Assembly: GCA_035934385.1 (NCBI GenBank)
Contig: DASYXY010000081.1
Location: forward strand, 1-64,000
DNA length: 64,000 nt
Reading direction: 5' to 3'
From: CF-118 sp035934385
Lineage (GTDB): Bacteria; Chloroflexota; Dormibacteria; Dormibacterales; Dormibacteraceae
The position numbers and the translations under genes are program-made. This document shows positions 44,140-51,232 of this stretch, one piece after another. The notes under the pieces were generated by a model. The model worked only from the letters and a program-made list of their open reading frames with translations, was not told where the DNA came from and ran no database searches. Positions within the stretch are counted from its first letter, which is position 1. The number at the start of each line of letters is the position of its first letter.

Positions 44140-44418
44140 GTGATCGACCCGAAGCACGACGTCTCGATCGAGTTCTGCGTCCCTTGAGACTATCTCGACC
44201 AGGCCGTGAGCCTGGCCAACGAGCTGCTCGCCGGGTGGGCGCCGATCCTGCGCGCGGTGGAGCTGCGCAGCGGTAATACCGGCCGCTTCGAGGTGACCCT
44301 CGATGGTGAGCTGGTCTTCAGCAAGGCGCAGCTGAAGAGGCATCCGAAGCCGGGCGAGGTTGCAGCCACTTTCGAGCGCCGCCTCGGCAAGCCGCTCGCA
44401 TGGCGCCAGCCTGAATAA
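44140..44418 (+). CDS. SelW-like (Rdx family) selenoprotein with in-frame UGA
   Basis: A 92-aa thioredoxin-like protein read through a TGA at 44185-44187. Before it: VSIEFCVP; after it: DYLDQAVSLANELL, then ELRSGNTGRFEVTLDGELVFSKAQLKRHPKPGE, which is the SelW/Rdx pattern (CxxU/CxxC, GxFEV, DGELVFSK). Cys13 and Sec16 would form the CVPU redox pair. Both sides are in one frame and the TGA is exactly where the family has Cys or Sec. A bacterial SECIS hairpin follows the UGA. A conventional reading gives two useless fragments split at the active site. Selenocysteine insertion genes are not in this window. Confidence 0.82.
44199..44215 (+). promoter_or_regulatory. Bacterial SECIS hairpin
   Basis: CCAGGC and GCCTGG form a perfect 6-bp stem around the 5-nt loop CGTGA, with the loop G at 44206, 18 nt past the UGA. 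Bacterial SECIS elements bound by SelB have a small loop with a G in its first two positions, about 16-37 nt after the UGA, as here. Confidence 0.75.
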
Positions 44419-44445
44419 GCCGGCGAAACCGTCACCATTGATCAC

Positions 44446-45273
44446 GTGAAGTTCGGCATCGCCATTTTTCCGACCGACTACGCGATCTCCATGACTGAGC
44501 TCGCGCCGGCAGTCGAGCAGGCGGGCTTCGAATCGCTGTGGGTGGCCGAGCACTCCCACATCCCGGTCAGCAGGCTGACGCCCTATCCCGCCGGCGGCGA
44601 GCTGCCGCGGATGTACATGCACACGATGGATCCCTTCATCGCGCTGACGGCGGCGGCACTGGCGTCGAAAACCCTGCTCGTTGGCACGGGCATCTGCCTG
44701 CTGATCGAGCGGGATCCTATTCACACGGCAAAGGAAACCGCGAGCCTGGACCTGGTCTCCAACGGAAGGTTTCTCTTCGGCATCGGCGGCGGCTGGAACC
44801 GCGAAGAGATGGCGGATCACGGCACCGCGTTCGAGACGCGATGGAAGCTGCTGCGTGAGCGGGTGGAGGCGATCAAGGCGTTGTGGTCAGAGGAGGAGCC
44901 CGAGTATCACGGCGACATGGTCAGCATCGACAAGAGCTGGTTCTGGCCGAAGCCGGTGCAGAAGCCACATCCGCCGATCATCCTGGGAGGCAACGGCCCG
45001 AACACGCTCAAGCGCGTGATCGCCTACTGCGACGGCTGGATGCCCAACCGCGGCACCGCCCTGCAGCGCATCGAGGAGCTCCGGCAGATGGAGTCGGAGG
45101 CGGGACGCGGTCACATCGAGGTGTCGTTCTATCCGCGGCCTACGGCCGAGGACATCGAGCGGGCCGCGGCGGTGGGCGTCGAGCGCTGCATCTTCTATGT
45201 CTCGCCCGACGGCCGGGCACCCGCCCTGATGAAGCTGGACGAGCTGGCCAAGGTGATCGCCCCGTACGTCTAG
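44446..45273 (+). CDS. LLM-class F420-dependent oxidoreductase
   Basis: A 275-aa luciferase-like TIM-barrel flavin/F420 oxidoreductase. Family features: FGIAIFPTDYAIS start, LWVAEHSHIPVS, KTLLVGTGICLLIERDPI, SNGRFLFGIGGGWNREEM, and PPIILGGNGPNTLKRVI. This matches the TIGR03619 group common in F420-producing bacteria. Substrate unknown. GTG start at 44446, 27 bp after the selenoprotein. A hairpin separates it from the convergent acidic protein gene. Confidence 0.88.
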   Translation: MKFGIAIFPTDYAISMTELAPAVEQAGFESLWVAEHSHIPVSRLTPYPAGGELPRMYMHTMDPFIALTAAALASKTLLVGTGICLLIERDPIHTAKETASLDLVSNGRFLFGIGGGWNREEMADHGTAFETRWKLLRERVEAIKALWSEEEPEYHGDMVSIDKSWFWPKPVQKPHPPIILGGNGPNTLKRVIAYCDGWMPNRGTALQRIEELRQMESEAGRGHIEVSFYPRPTAEDIERAAAVGVERCIFYVSPDGRAPALMKLDELAKVIAPYV

Positions 45274-45283
45274 ACAAAACAAG

Positions 45284-45316
45284 ATGAGGGATCGAGCTCT
45301 GCGCCCGACCCCTCAT
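45284..45316 (-). terminator. Terminator between convergent genes
   Basis: An 11-bp stem with one mismatch (ATGAGGGATCG with CGACCCCTCAT) and an 11-nt loop. On the minus strand it is followed by CTTGTTTTGT, so it most likely ends transcription of the acidic secreted protein gene. Confidence 0.6.
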
Positions 45317-45341
45317 AGGGTGTGGTAGTCAGCTGAACGCG

Positions 45342-45683
45342 CTAGTCGCCGCCGCCCCCGTCGTCGCCGGTGCCGCCGCCGGTGCTGGGCGCCTGGTCCT
45401 CGTTCTCGCCCTGGTCGTCGTTGTCCCCAGCCTCGTTGTCGTTGTCGGCGGTCTCGGTTTCCGTCGCGGGTGGCTGCGTCTCCGGCTGGTCCGGGACTTC
45501 AACCTCGTTGTCGCGCGCCTCGCTCTCCACCTCGGCCGTTGCGGTGTGCAGAGTGACCGTCTGCATGTGCACGGCGGACCTGTTGACGCCGCCCGAGATC
45601 TGCGCATGCGCCGACACGCCTAGCGCCGCCACGAGCACGGCTCCCGCGGCTACCGTCAACACGTTGAAGATCGACCTTCGCAT
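45342..45683 (-). CDS. Secreted, highly acidic low-complexity protein
   Basis: A 113-aa protein with a signal peptide (FNVLTVAAGAVLVAALGVSAHA, cut after AHA) and a tail from residue ~50 rich in Glu, Asp, Asn, Gln and Pro, ending in a Gly/Asp run. No family recognised. AAGGGGG before the ATG is the likely Shine-Dalgarno. It lies downstream of the ECF sigma factor and its membrane partner and could be a target or part of that set. The composition is similar to acidic surface spacers or cation-binding peptides. Confidence 0.65.
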   Translation of the reverse strand: MRRSIFNVLTVAAGAVLVAALGVSAHAQISGGVNRSAVHMQTVTLHTATAEVESEARDNEVEVPDQPETQPPATETETADNDNEAGDNDDQGENEDQAPSTGGGTGDDGGGGD

Positions 45684-45702
45684 CGCGCCCCCTTAGGTTT
45701 TG

Positions 45703-45736
45703 TATTCGGCGCCGCCGGCGGCGCCCCTGCCGAATA
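45703..45736. repeat. GC-rich inverted repeat between the anti-sigma-like and acidic protein genes
   Basis: Outer arms TATTCGG/CCGAATA enclose an internal palindrome GGCGCCGCC/GGCGGCGCC. No T-tract on either side. It may be a processing or partial termination point inside the three-gene minus-strand set. Confidence 0.4.
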
Positions 45737-45772
45737 TCAACGCTCTGGCCGCCACGACTCGGAACCCGCCCC

Positions 45773-46264
45773 TCAGTTTGAAGGCGATGGCTCGGGTGAG
45801 CGGTCGTCGCCGCCGTCGCCTGATGTCGGAGATGGCTGCGGCTGCGCGGGACCGCTCGCCTGCGTGCCTTCGGCCTCAGGTGACTCCGAGGGCTCGACGG
45901 TCGCCTTGTGCGTCACCTGCGGCTGGCCAGCACCAGTCGGCTCCTTCGCACCGGATGCAGACGATTTTTCGCTCGGCGACGGCGTCACGGATCCTGCTGG
46001 GATGCCCACCTGTTTGCTGATGTCATTCACGGACTGAACGACCCAGTCGCGCGGTTGTGTCGGGCCGGCGAACGCCACCGCGACGATGCCGACAGCGGCC
46101 ACGGCGATGGTGAGCGCGCGCACCCGCCAGCGGGGCGATGGCATCGGGCCGCGCATGGTCGCGTACCTTGCCTGCGAAGCCAGCGGCGCCACGAGCGGAG
46201 CGCCCCGGTCCAGCGCCGCCGACAGCCTCGCGCGGGCACGAGCGGACAGCACTCGCTCAGGCAT
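45773..46264 (-). CDS. Single-pass membrane protein, probable ECF anti-sigma partner
   Basis: A 163-aa protein: cytoplasmic N-terminal ~50 residues, one membrane segment (ALTIAVAAVGIVAVAFAG), and a long Ser/Pro/Glu-rich extracytoplasmic tail. The ATG at 46264 overlaps the end of the sigma factor by 8 bp, the usual position of an anti-sigma factor, but no zinc-anti-sigma HxxxCxxC motif is present. The role is inferred from position and topology. Confidence 0.6.
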   Translation of the reverse strand: MPERVLSARARARLSAALDRGAPLVAPLASQARYATMRGPMPSPRWRVRALTIAVAAVGIVAVAFAGPTQPRDWVVQSVNDISKQVGIPAGSVTPSPSEKSSASGAKEPTGAGQPQVTHKATVEPSESPEAEGTQASGPAQPQPSPTSGDGGDDRSPEPSPSN

Positions 46265-46871
46265 CGCTGACTCCACTGCGCTCACGTGGTAGATGAACGC
46301 CGGCGGACTCTGGAGTCGGAAGCTCGCCACGCCAGTCGGGCCCCAGGCGACGGCTCAGCGCGTCCCGAGCCTGGGCAAGGCGTGCGCCCACCGTGCGCTC
46401 GGAGACGCCCTCGAGGCGTGCGATCTCGCGGTTGTTGTAACCGTGGTGATACCGCAGCACGAAGTCGGCGGCCACGCGAGGCGGCAGCGCGGCGAGAGCC
46501 GCGACGACGTCCGACCTGGTCGCGGCGTCGCCCGGGTCGCGGCCGGCCGGCGGACGTCCCAGTCTGCGCAGTATCTCGCCGACCGAGCGCAGCTTCGCGC
46601 GCCGCCGATAGGAGATCGCCGTGTTGACCGCGATCTGGTGCAGCCAACCTTCCGGCGCGCGTTCGGGCCGGAAACGCGGCCACGCGCGCCACGCTTTGAC
46701 GAAGGCCTCCTGCACACAGTCCTCGGCCGCGGCACCGTCGCCGGTGATCGCGTACAGGGTCCTCAGCAGCCGCGGATAGTTCTCGCGATAAAGCCGATCG
46801 AAGTCATCGCGATTGCCCGGGCGCACCGCCACGCTGGTGGCCTCCCCTTCCGCCCCCATCAGTTCTGCCAA
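46257..46871 (-). CDS. ECF-family RNA polymerase sigma factor
   Basis: A 204-aa sigma-70 family protein with region 2 (DFDRLYRENYPRLLRTLYAITGDGAAAEDCVQEAFVKAW) and region 4 (LPPRVAADFVLRYHHGYNNREIARLEGVSERTVGARLAQAR). The start is TTG 46871 or ATG 46859. It is divergent from gnd, with about 57 bp between them. It is followed by the membrane partner that probably controls it. Confidence 0.9.
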   Translation of the reverse strand: MAELMGAEGEATSVAVRPGNRDDFDRLYRENYPRLLRTLYAITGDGAAAEDCVQEAFVKAWRAWPRFRPERAPEGWLHQIAVNTAISYRRRAKLRSVGEILRRLGRPPAGRDPGDAATRSDVVAALAALPPRVAADFVLRYHHGYNNREIARLEGVSERTVGARLAQARDALSRRLGPDWRGELPTPESAGVHLPRERSGVSDA

Positions 46872-46910
46872 CGTTTACGACCCCCGGTTACCTGCGGTCG
46901 AGCTCGCAAC

Positions 46911-46916
46911 TACACT
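46911..46916 (+). promoter_or_regulatory. TANNNT -10 box for gnd
   Basis: TACACT, 12 nt before the ATG at 46929; TTACCT (46888-46893) lies 17 bp upstream as a weak -35. Confidence 0.4.
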
Positions 46917-46928
46917 CGTAGCGCTCGA

Positions 46929-48374
46929 ATGGCAGAGCACGCAATCGGTGTGGTCGGACTCGCGACGATGGGCATGAACCTGTCGCGCAATCTCGCCTCA
47001 CATGGCGCAAGCGTTGCAGTTTACAACCGCACGAGAAAGCGGACCGACGAGTTCATGTCGGCCTACGCGGGCGAGGGCGAATTTCATCCCGCGTTCACGC
47101 TCGAAGAGCTCGCGAAGGTGCTGCGGCCGCCTCGAGCCATCCTCATCATGGTCAAAGCAGGCGCTCCGGTCGATGAGGCGATCGATGCGCTTTCGCTGAT
47201 CCTCAAGCCGGGCGACACGCTCATTGACGGAGGCAACTCCCTCTTCCATGACACCCGCCGTCGCGCAGCGGCGGCCGCACAGCGCGGGCTCGGATTCCTC
47301 GGCATGGGCGTGTCAGGCGGGGAGGAGGGCGCGCTCCATGGACCAAGCCTCATGCCCGGCGGTCCGCGCGAGTCCTACGACCGGGTCGAAGAGATGTTGA
47401 AGGCGATCTCCGCCAAGGTCGATGGCGTACCGTGCTGCGCGTACATCGGTCCCGACGGCGCCGGCCATTTCGTGAAGATGGTCCATAACGGAATCGAGTA
47501 CGCCGACATCCAGCTGATCGCCGAGAGCTACGACTTCCTCCGCCAGGCGCTCGGGCTCGATGCGAACGACCTGGCCGCCATCTTCCGCGAATGGAACGGG
47601 GGCGAGCTGCAGTCGTACCTCATCGAGATCACCGCCAACGTGCTCGCCAAGCGCGATGACGGCGCGAGCGAAGCTCTCGTCGATCACATCGAGGACGAGG
47701 CGGAGCAGAAGGGCACGGGCCGGTGGACCAGCCAGTCCGCGCTTGAGCTCGGGGTGCCGCTCACCGGCATCACCGAGGCGGTGTTTGCGCGAGTGCTGTC
47801 GAGCCAGAAGAGCGAGCGCGTGACCGCGTCCTCGATCCTGGCGGGACCGACGCGTGGCAGCGTGAGCGCGTCAGAGCGCTCGTCGCTGGTCGGCGACATC
47901 CGCGACGCGCTTTACGCGGCGAAGATCGTCGCCTACGCCCAGGGATTCGAGCACCTGGGCGCGGGCTCGAAGGAATACGAATGGGGGATCGACCTCGGGT
48001 CGCTCGCAACCATCTGGCGCGGCGGCTGCATCATCCGCGCGAAGTTCCTCGACCGGATCCGCGACGCCTACGGCGAGCAGCCCGACCTCGCGAACCTGAT
48101 GCTCGCGCCATTCTTCAGGGACGCGCTCGCGTCTTCACAGGCCGCCTGGCGCCGGGTCGTGAAGCACGCGGTCGATGCGGGCGTTCCGATCCCCGCGTTC
48201 GCGTCCTCGCTCGCCTACTACGACGGCTACCGGCGCGCTCGCGGGCCGGCGAACCTCATCCAGGGGCTGCGCGATTACTTCGGCTCGCACACCTATCGAC
48301 GCACCGACCGTGAAGGCGCGTATCACACGCGCTGGGCGCAGGACGGCGCGGAGGTCAGGACCGACCAGACCTGA
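46929..48374 (+). CDS. gnd: 6-Phosphogluconate dehydrogenase, decarboxylating
   Basis: A 481-aa enzyme of full dimeric type (GndA length), converting 6-phosphogluconate to ribulose-5-phosphate with CO2 release. NADP-binding GLATMGMNLSRNLASHG, substrate/catalytic GAGHFVKMVHNGIEYADIQLIAESYD (Lys and HNG), DLGSLATIWRGGCIIRAKFLDRI, and the C-terminal GSHTYRRTDREGAYHTRW are intact. The frame continues upstream to 46293 but that part is the mirror of the sigma factor, so the ATG at 46929 is used. The 3' end overlaps the convergent small membrane gene by 20 bp. Confidence 0.94.
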   Translation: MAEHAIGVVGLATMGMNLSRNLASHGASVAVYNRTRKRTDEFMSAYAGEGEFHPAFTLEELAKVLRPPRAILIMVKAGAPVDEAIDALSLILKPGDTLIDGGNSLFHDTRRRAAAAAQRGLGFLGMGVSGGEEGALHGPSLMPGGPRESYDRVEEMLKAISAKVDGVPCCAYIGPDGAGHFVKMVHNGIEYADIQLIAESYDFLRQALGLDANDLAAIFREWNGGELQSYLIEITANVLAKRDDGASEALVDHIEDEAEQKGTGRWTSQSALELGVPLTGITEAVFARVLSSQKSERVTASSILAGPTRGSVSASERSSLVGDIRDALYAAKIVAYAQGFEHLGAGSKEYEWGIDLGSLATIWRGGCIIRAKFLDRIRDAYGEQPDLANLMLAPFFRDALASSQAAWRRVVKHAVDAGVPIPAFASSLAYYDGYRRARGPANLIQGLRDYFGSHTYRRTDREGAYHTRWAQDGAEVRTDQT

Positions 48375-48642
48375 TCGGTTCGATGGGGTTCTGACCGAGG
48401 ACGAGGAACAGCACCACCAGCGCCACCGCGAGTGCGGGAAGGCCCCAGTCGGTGATGACCGTGTCGGCAAAGGCGATGCGAGCGATCGCCGAGAACAGCA
48501 CATACACGCCGCCCAGCACGATCGCGAGCCTGAGCCTTCGGGCCGCGTAGCGCAGCTGTTGGCGCAGACCGCCGGGCCGCAGCGTGAGCACCGTCGTGCC
48601 GACGAGAACGATGAGCACGAGGCCGATGAGGAATCCCCTCAG
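48355..48642 (-). CDS. Small membrane protein, unknown function
   Basis: About 95 aa with three hydrophobic segments (GFLIGLVLIVLVGTTVLTL, LAIVLGGVYVLFSAIARIAF, LPALAVALVVLFLVLG). The only start near the N terminus is a CTG at 48642 that overlaps the upstream stop as CTGA, copying the ATGA/GTGA pattern; a later GTG would remove the first segment. Unknown family. Its 3' end overlaps gnd. Confidence 0.55.
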   Translation of the reverse strand: MRGFLIGLVLIVLVGTTVLTLRPGGLRQQLRYAARRLRLAIVLGGVYVLFSAIARIAFADTVITDWGLPALAVALVVLFLVLGQNPIEPIRSGRS

Positions 48643-49097
48643 GCCGCGCGCCTCCGCACCAGGGCAAGGTTTGCGTCGTCGGTCGTCACGCGCTGGCGCC
48701 GAAAGTTGCGGAGCGCAAAGCGGTCGCACGCGGTCTCGGCAGCCGATCCTTTCTTGAGCTCCTCGTGCAGGTACCAGTGCAGCCACTCGTGGCAGTAGAG
48801 GAACCGAAGCACGTCGCGCCGCGACCTGAACACCACGTTCTCGGACAGCCACGAGAAGTGCATTCCCGTCCCGCGTTTGCGGCGCGCGCCGTGATACACG
48901 CGCTCCTTGAACGGATGAAATGGCTTCGGGACCTGCAGCGTGATGCGCCGGCTGTCGAACTCGCAAAGCGCTGCGAGGTGTGGCTCGTGGCGATAGCGCA
49001 GCGGCTTGACCACCACGTCGTAGTCGCATTTCGGCAGGCCCGCGAGAGCCCGGCGAGCCTCGGCGGTGGTCATGTCCGCCAGCTCGCTATAGATCAT
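48639..49097 (-). CDS. HExxH-containing putative zinc protein
   Basis: A 152-aa protein of unknown family with a zinc-metallopeptidase-like motif HEWLHWYLHEE near residue 105, followed by ETACDRFALRNF, where the Glu or Asp could be a third ligand. The rest is basic and beta-rich, with no signal peptide. It resembles small SprT/minimal gluzincin-type folds only in the motif. Translationally linked to the membrane protein downstream; 14 bp after msrB. Confidence 0.65.
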   Translation of the reverse strand: MIYSELADMTTAEARRALAGLPKCDYDVVVKPLRYRHEPHLAALCEFDSRRITLQVPKPFHPFKERVYHGARRKRGTGMHFSWLSENVVFRSRRDVLRFLYCHEWLHWYLHEELKKGSAAETACDRFALRNFRRQRVTTDDANLALVRRRAA

Positions 49098-49111
49098 GTC
49101 CGGCGCGCCGC

Positions 49112-49531
49112 CTATTCCTTAGGCTCGAGCTTGGGCGCCTGCGGCTCCAGTCGAATTGACACCGAGTTGATGCAGTAGCGCAGGCCGGTCGGGTCTGGGC
49201 CGTCGTCGAAGACGTGGCCCAGGTGTCCGCCGCACTCGGCGCAGGTGACTTCCGTCCTGACCATGAAATGGCTGGCGTCGACGTGCTCCTCGACCGCGGC
49301 GGGCGTCGCGGGCTGGTAAAAGCTCGGCCAACCGCAGTGGGCGTCGAACTTGGTATCAGATACGAACAGCTCGGCTCCACACCCGGCGCAGCGGTACACG
49401 CCTGGGGTGCGCGTGTCCCAGTACTCGCCTGTGAAGGGCCGCTCGGTGCCTTTCTCCCGCAACACCTGGAACTGCTCCGGCGTCAGCTCCCGCCGCCACT
49501 CCGCTTCCGACTTCCTGACTTTCTGGCTCAT
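49112..49531 (-). CDS. msrB: Peptide-methionine (R)-S-oxide reductase
   Basis: A 139-aa MsrB. Two zinc-binding CxxC pairs (YRCAGCGAELF and VTCAECGGHLGH), substrate motif GWPSFYQP, and catalytic Cys in RYCINSVSIRL. It uses Cys, not Sec, at the active site even though this genome appears to make a selenoprotein. AGGAG before the ATG is a normal Shine-Dalgarno. Repairs oxidised methionine in the cytoplasm. Confidence 0.94.
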   Translation of the reverse strand: MSQKVRKSEAEWRRELTPEQFQVLREKGTERPFTGEYWDTRTPGVYRCAGCGAELFVSDTKFDAHCGWPSFYQPATPAAVEEHVDASHFMVRTEVTCAECGGHLGHVFDDGPDPTGLRYCINSVSIRLEPQAPKLEPKE

Positions 49532-49567
49532 CTAGCTCCTCTATTCCCGAACTGCGGGTTCCCCAGT

Positions 49568-50683
49568 CTACGACCGGGAAGACTGCCGGACGGTGATCAA
49601 GCGGGCCACATCGACGGGCGAGACGATGCCCACCAGCCGCCCCTGGTCGAAGACCAGGACCCGGTTCTCGATCGCCGCCCCGATCCGCTCGATCAGGCTG
49701 GAGAGGGCCTCGTCCGGCCGCGCGGTGGGGACCTCGGCGATGGGCCGGGCGACGCTGTTGAGCCGGCCGTCAGCCGCCTCGCGCCCGAGCTTGACCAGGT
49801 CAGCCAGCCGGACCACGCCCGTGAGGGCGCCGGCCGCGTCGTGGAGCGGGTAGGTGGTGAACCGGTGGCTGGGCGCCACCGACTCGAGGAACTGGCCGAT
49901 CGTCAGCCAGTCCGGGATCGTGACGACAGGCGAGCTCATCGCCGCCGACACGGGCACTGAACGCAGGGCTGCCTTCATCACCGCCCCGGCTTCCTCCTGC
50001 GACCCGGCGCTGAGGAGGAACCAGCCGATGAAGGCGAGCCAGATCCCGTTGACGGCGCTGACGGTGAACGCCAGCACGACGCCCAGGCCGATCATCACGT
50101 ATGCCAGCACGCGACCGATGCGGACGGCGCTGTGCACGCCGCGCTGGCGCGTGCCCTGCCGCCACCAGAAGAGGGAGCTGAGAAGGCGCCCGCCGTCCAG
50201 CGGGAAAGCCGGCACCAGGTTGAAGAGCCCCAGCCACGCATTGATGATCGCGAGCCACGCGAAAACGTCCGACAGCAGTGGTGAGGCCGCTGTCGCGAAC
50301 GCCAACCCGAGCGCAACACCCGCGATCACGAAGCTCGTGACCGGCCCGACCGCGGCGATGAGCGCTTCTGCGCCCGCACTGGGCGGATCCCCGTCCAGCC
50401 GGGAGACGCCGCCGAAAAGCCAAAGCGTGATGCCCGAGACCTTCACGCCGTAGCGCCTTGCGACCACCGAGTGCGCGAGCTCGTGGGCGAGCAGGCATGC
50501 GTAGAAGACGATGCCGGCCGCTGCGCCCGCCACCCAGTAGGTCAGCGCACCCTGGTGCGGCACATCCACGGGGAGCAGGTCGGTGGCGAGGGTCCAGACG
50601 ACCAGGGCGTAGACGAAGACGAGACTCCAGTTGATGCCGACCTCGATGCCTAAGATCTTTCCGAGCCGGATCGTCGGCGCCAT
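49568..50683 (-). CDS. Site-2-type intramembrane metalloprotease (M50) with CBS pair
   Basis: A 371-aa membrane protease: zinc motif HELAH in FYACLLAHELAHSVVARRYG, and the third ligand in LFNLVPAFPLDGGRLL. The C-terminal ~120 residues form two CBS domains (MSSPVVTIPDWLTIGQFLE and LVFDQGRLVGIVSPVDVARLI), which in this subfamily sense nucleotides. The ATG at 50683 is chosen over 50734 because the TATGCT box lies 6 nt upstream. Substrates are unknown; anti-sigma factors are typical for the family. Confidence 0.9.
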   Translation of the reverse strand: MAPTIRLGKILGIEVGINWSLVFVYALVVWTLATDLLPVDVPHQGALTYWVAGAAAGIVFYACLLAHELAHSVVARRYGVKVSGITLWLFGGVSRLDGDPPSAGAEALIAAVGPVTSFVIAGVALGLAFATAASPLLSDVFAWLAIINAWLGLFNLVPAFPLDGGRLLSSLFWWRQGTRQRGVHSAVRIGRVLAYVMIGLGVVLAFTVSAVNGIWLAFIGWFLLSAGSQEEAGAVMKAALRSVPVSAAMSSPVVTIPDWLTIGQFLESVAPSHRFTTYPLHDAAGALTGVVRLADLVKLGREAADGRLNSVARPIAEVPTARPDEALSSLIERIGAAIENRVLVFDQGRLVGIVSPVDVARLITVRQSSRS

Positions 50684-50689
50684 GCAGGG

Positions 50690-50695
50690 AGCATA
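50690..50695 (-). promoter_or_regulatory. TANNNT -10 box for the M50 protease gene
   Basis: TATGCT on the minus strand, 6 nt before the ATG at 50683; predicted start at the ATG itself. Confidence 0.5.
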
Positions 50696-50714
50696 GGCGG
50701 AGCGAGGAGTTTCG

Positions 50715-51209
50715 ATGGCCGCGCCGAAAGCCACACGACCTTACATGCCGGGGTACGGCCTGCTGCCCGACAACGAGGGCACCGGGCTGCTGCCGTGGTC
50801 CTGGGCGCAGACGCGCCTGATGAACTCGCGCAACTACTGGCTGGCGACCGTTTGGCCGCAGCGCCGTCCCCACGTCATGCCCGTGTGGGGCATGTGGCAG
50901 GAGGACGCGTTCTGGTTCAGCAGCAGCAAGGGTTCGCGCAAGTCGCGCAACCTGGTCGTCAACAAGCGATGCGTGGTGACCACCGAGGACGCGCACAACC
51001 CGGTGGTGGTGGAGGGCACGGCGACGCTTGTCGACGACGCCGAAACGCTGGCTAAGGTCCTCGCCTGGGAGAACGCCAAGTACGAGACCGATTACTCGAT
51101 CGACATGCTCGACCCTGCGCAGAACTCGTGCTTCCGCGTCGACCCGGCGTGGGCGTTCGGCATCGCGCACGATGACTTCACAGGCTCGCCGACGCGCTGG
51201 GAATTCTGA
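50715..51209 (+). CDS. Pyridoxamine 5'-phosphate oxidase-like FMN/F420-binding protein
   Basis: A 164-aa split-barrel protein: SRNYWLATVWPQRRPHVMPVWGMWQEDAFWFSS followed by SRKSRNLVVNKRCVVTTED, the usual PNPOx-like cofactor and phosphate region. Such proteins in high-GC bacteria bind FMN, F420 or heme; the ligand cannot be told. It has a normal Shine-Dalgarno (GCGAGGAG). Divergent from the M50 protease. Confidence 0.8.
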   Translation: MAAPKATRPYMPGYGLLPDNEGTGLLPWSWAQTRLMNSRNYWLATVWPQRRPHVMPVWGMWQEDAFWFSSSKGSRKSRNLVVNKRCVVTTEDAHNPVVVEGTATLVDDAETLAKVLAWENAKYETDYSIDMLDPAQNSCFRVDPAWAFGIAHDDFTGSPTRWEF

Positions 51210-51217
51210 TTGCGCCA

Positions 51218-51223
51218 TAGACT
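51218..51223 (+). promoter_or_regulatory. TANNNT -10 box for R2lox
   Basis: TAGACT, 9 nt before the TTG at 51233; no Shine-Dalgarno. Confidence 0.45.
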
Positions 51224-51232
51224 GGAGCTGCA

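Noticed and set aside
44185..44187. TGA as an ordinary stop or a pseudogene mutation
   Set aside because: It lies precisely at the Cys/Sec position of the SelW motif, both halves fit the family in one frame, and a SECIS-type hairpin follows.
46293..46928. Upstream extension of gnd
   Set aside because: It is the open mirror frame of the sigma factor gene; the family N terminus starts at the ATG at 46929.
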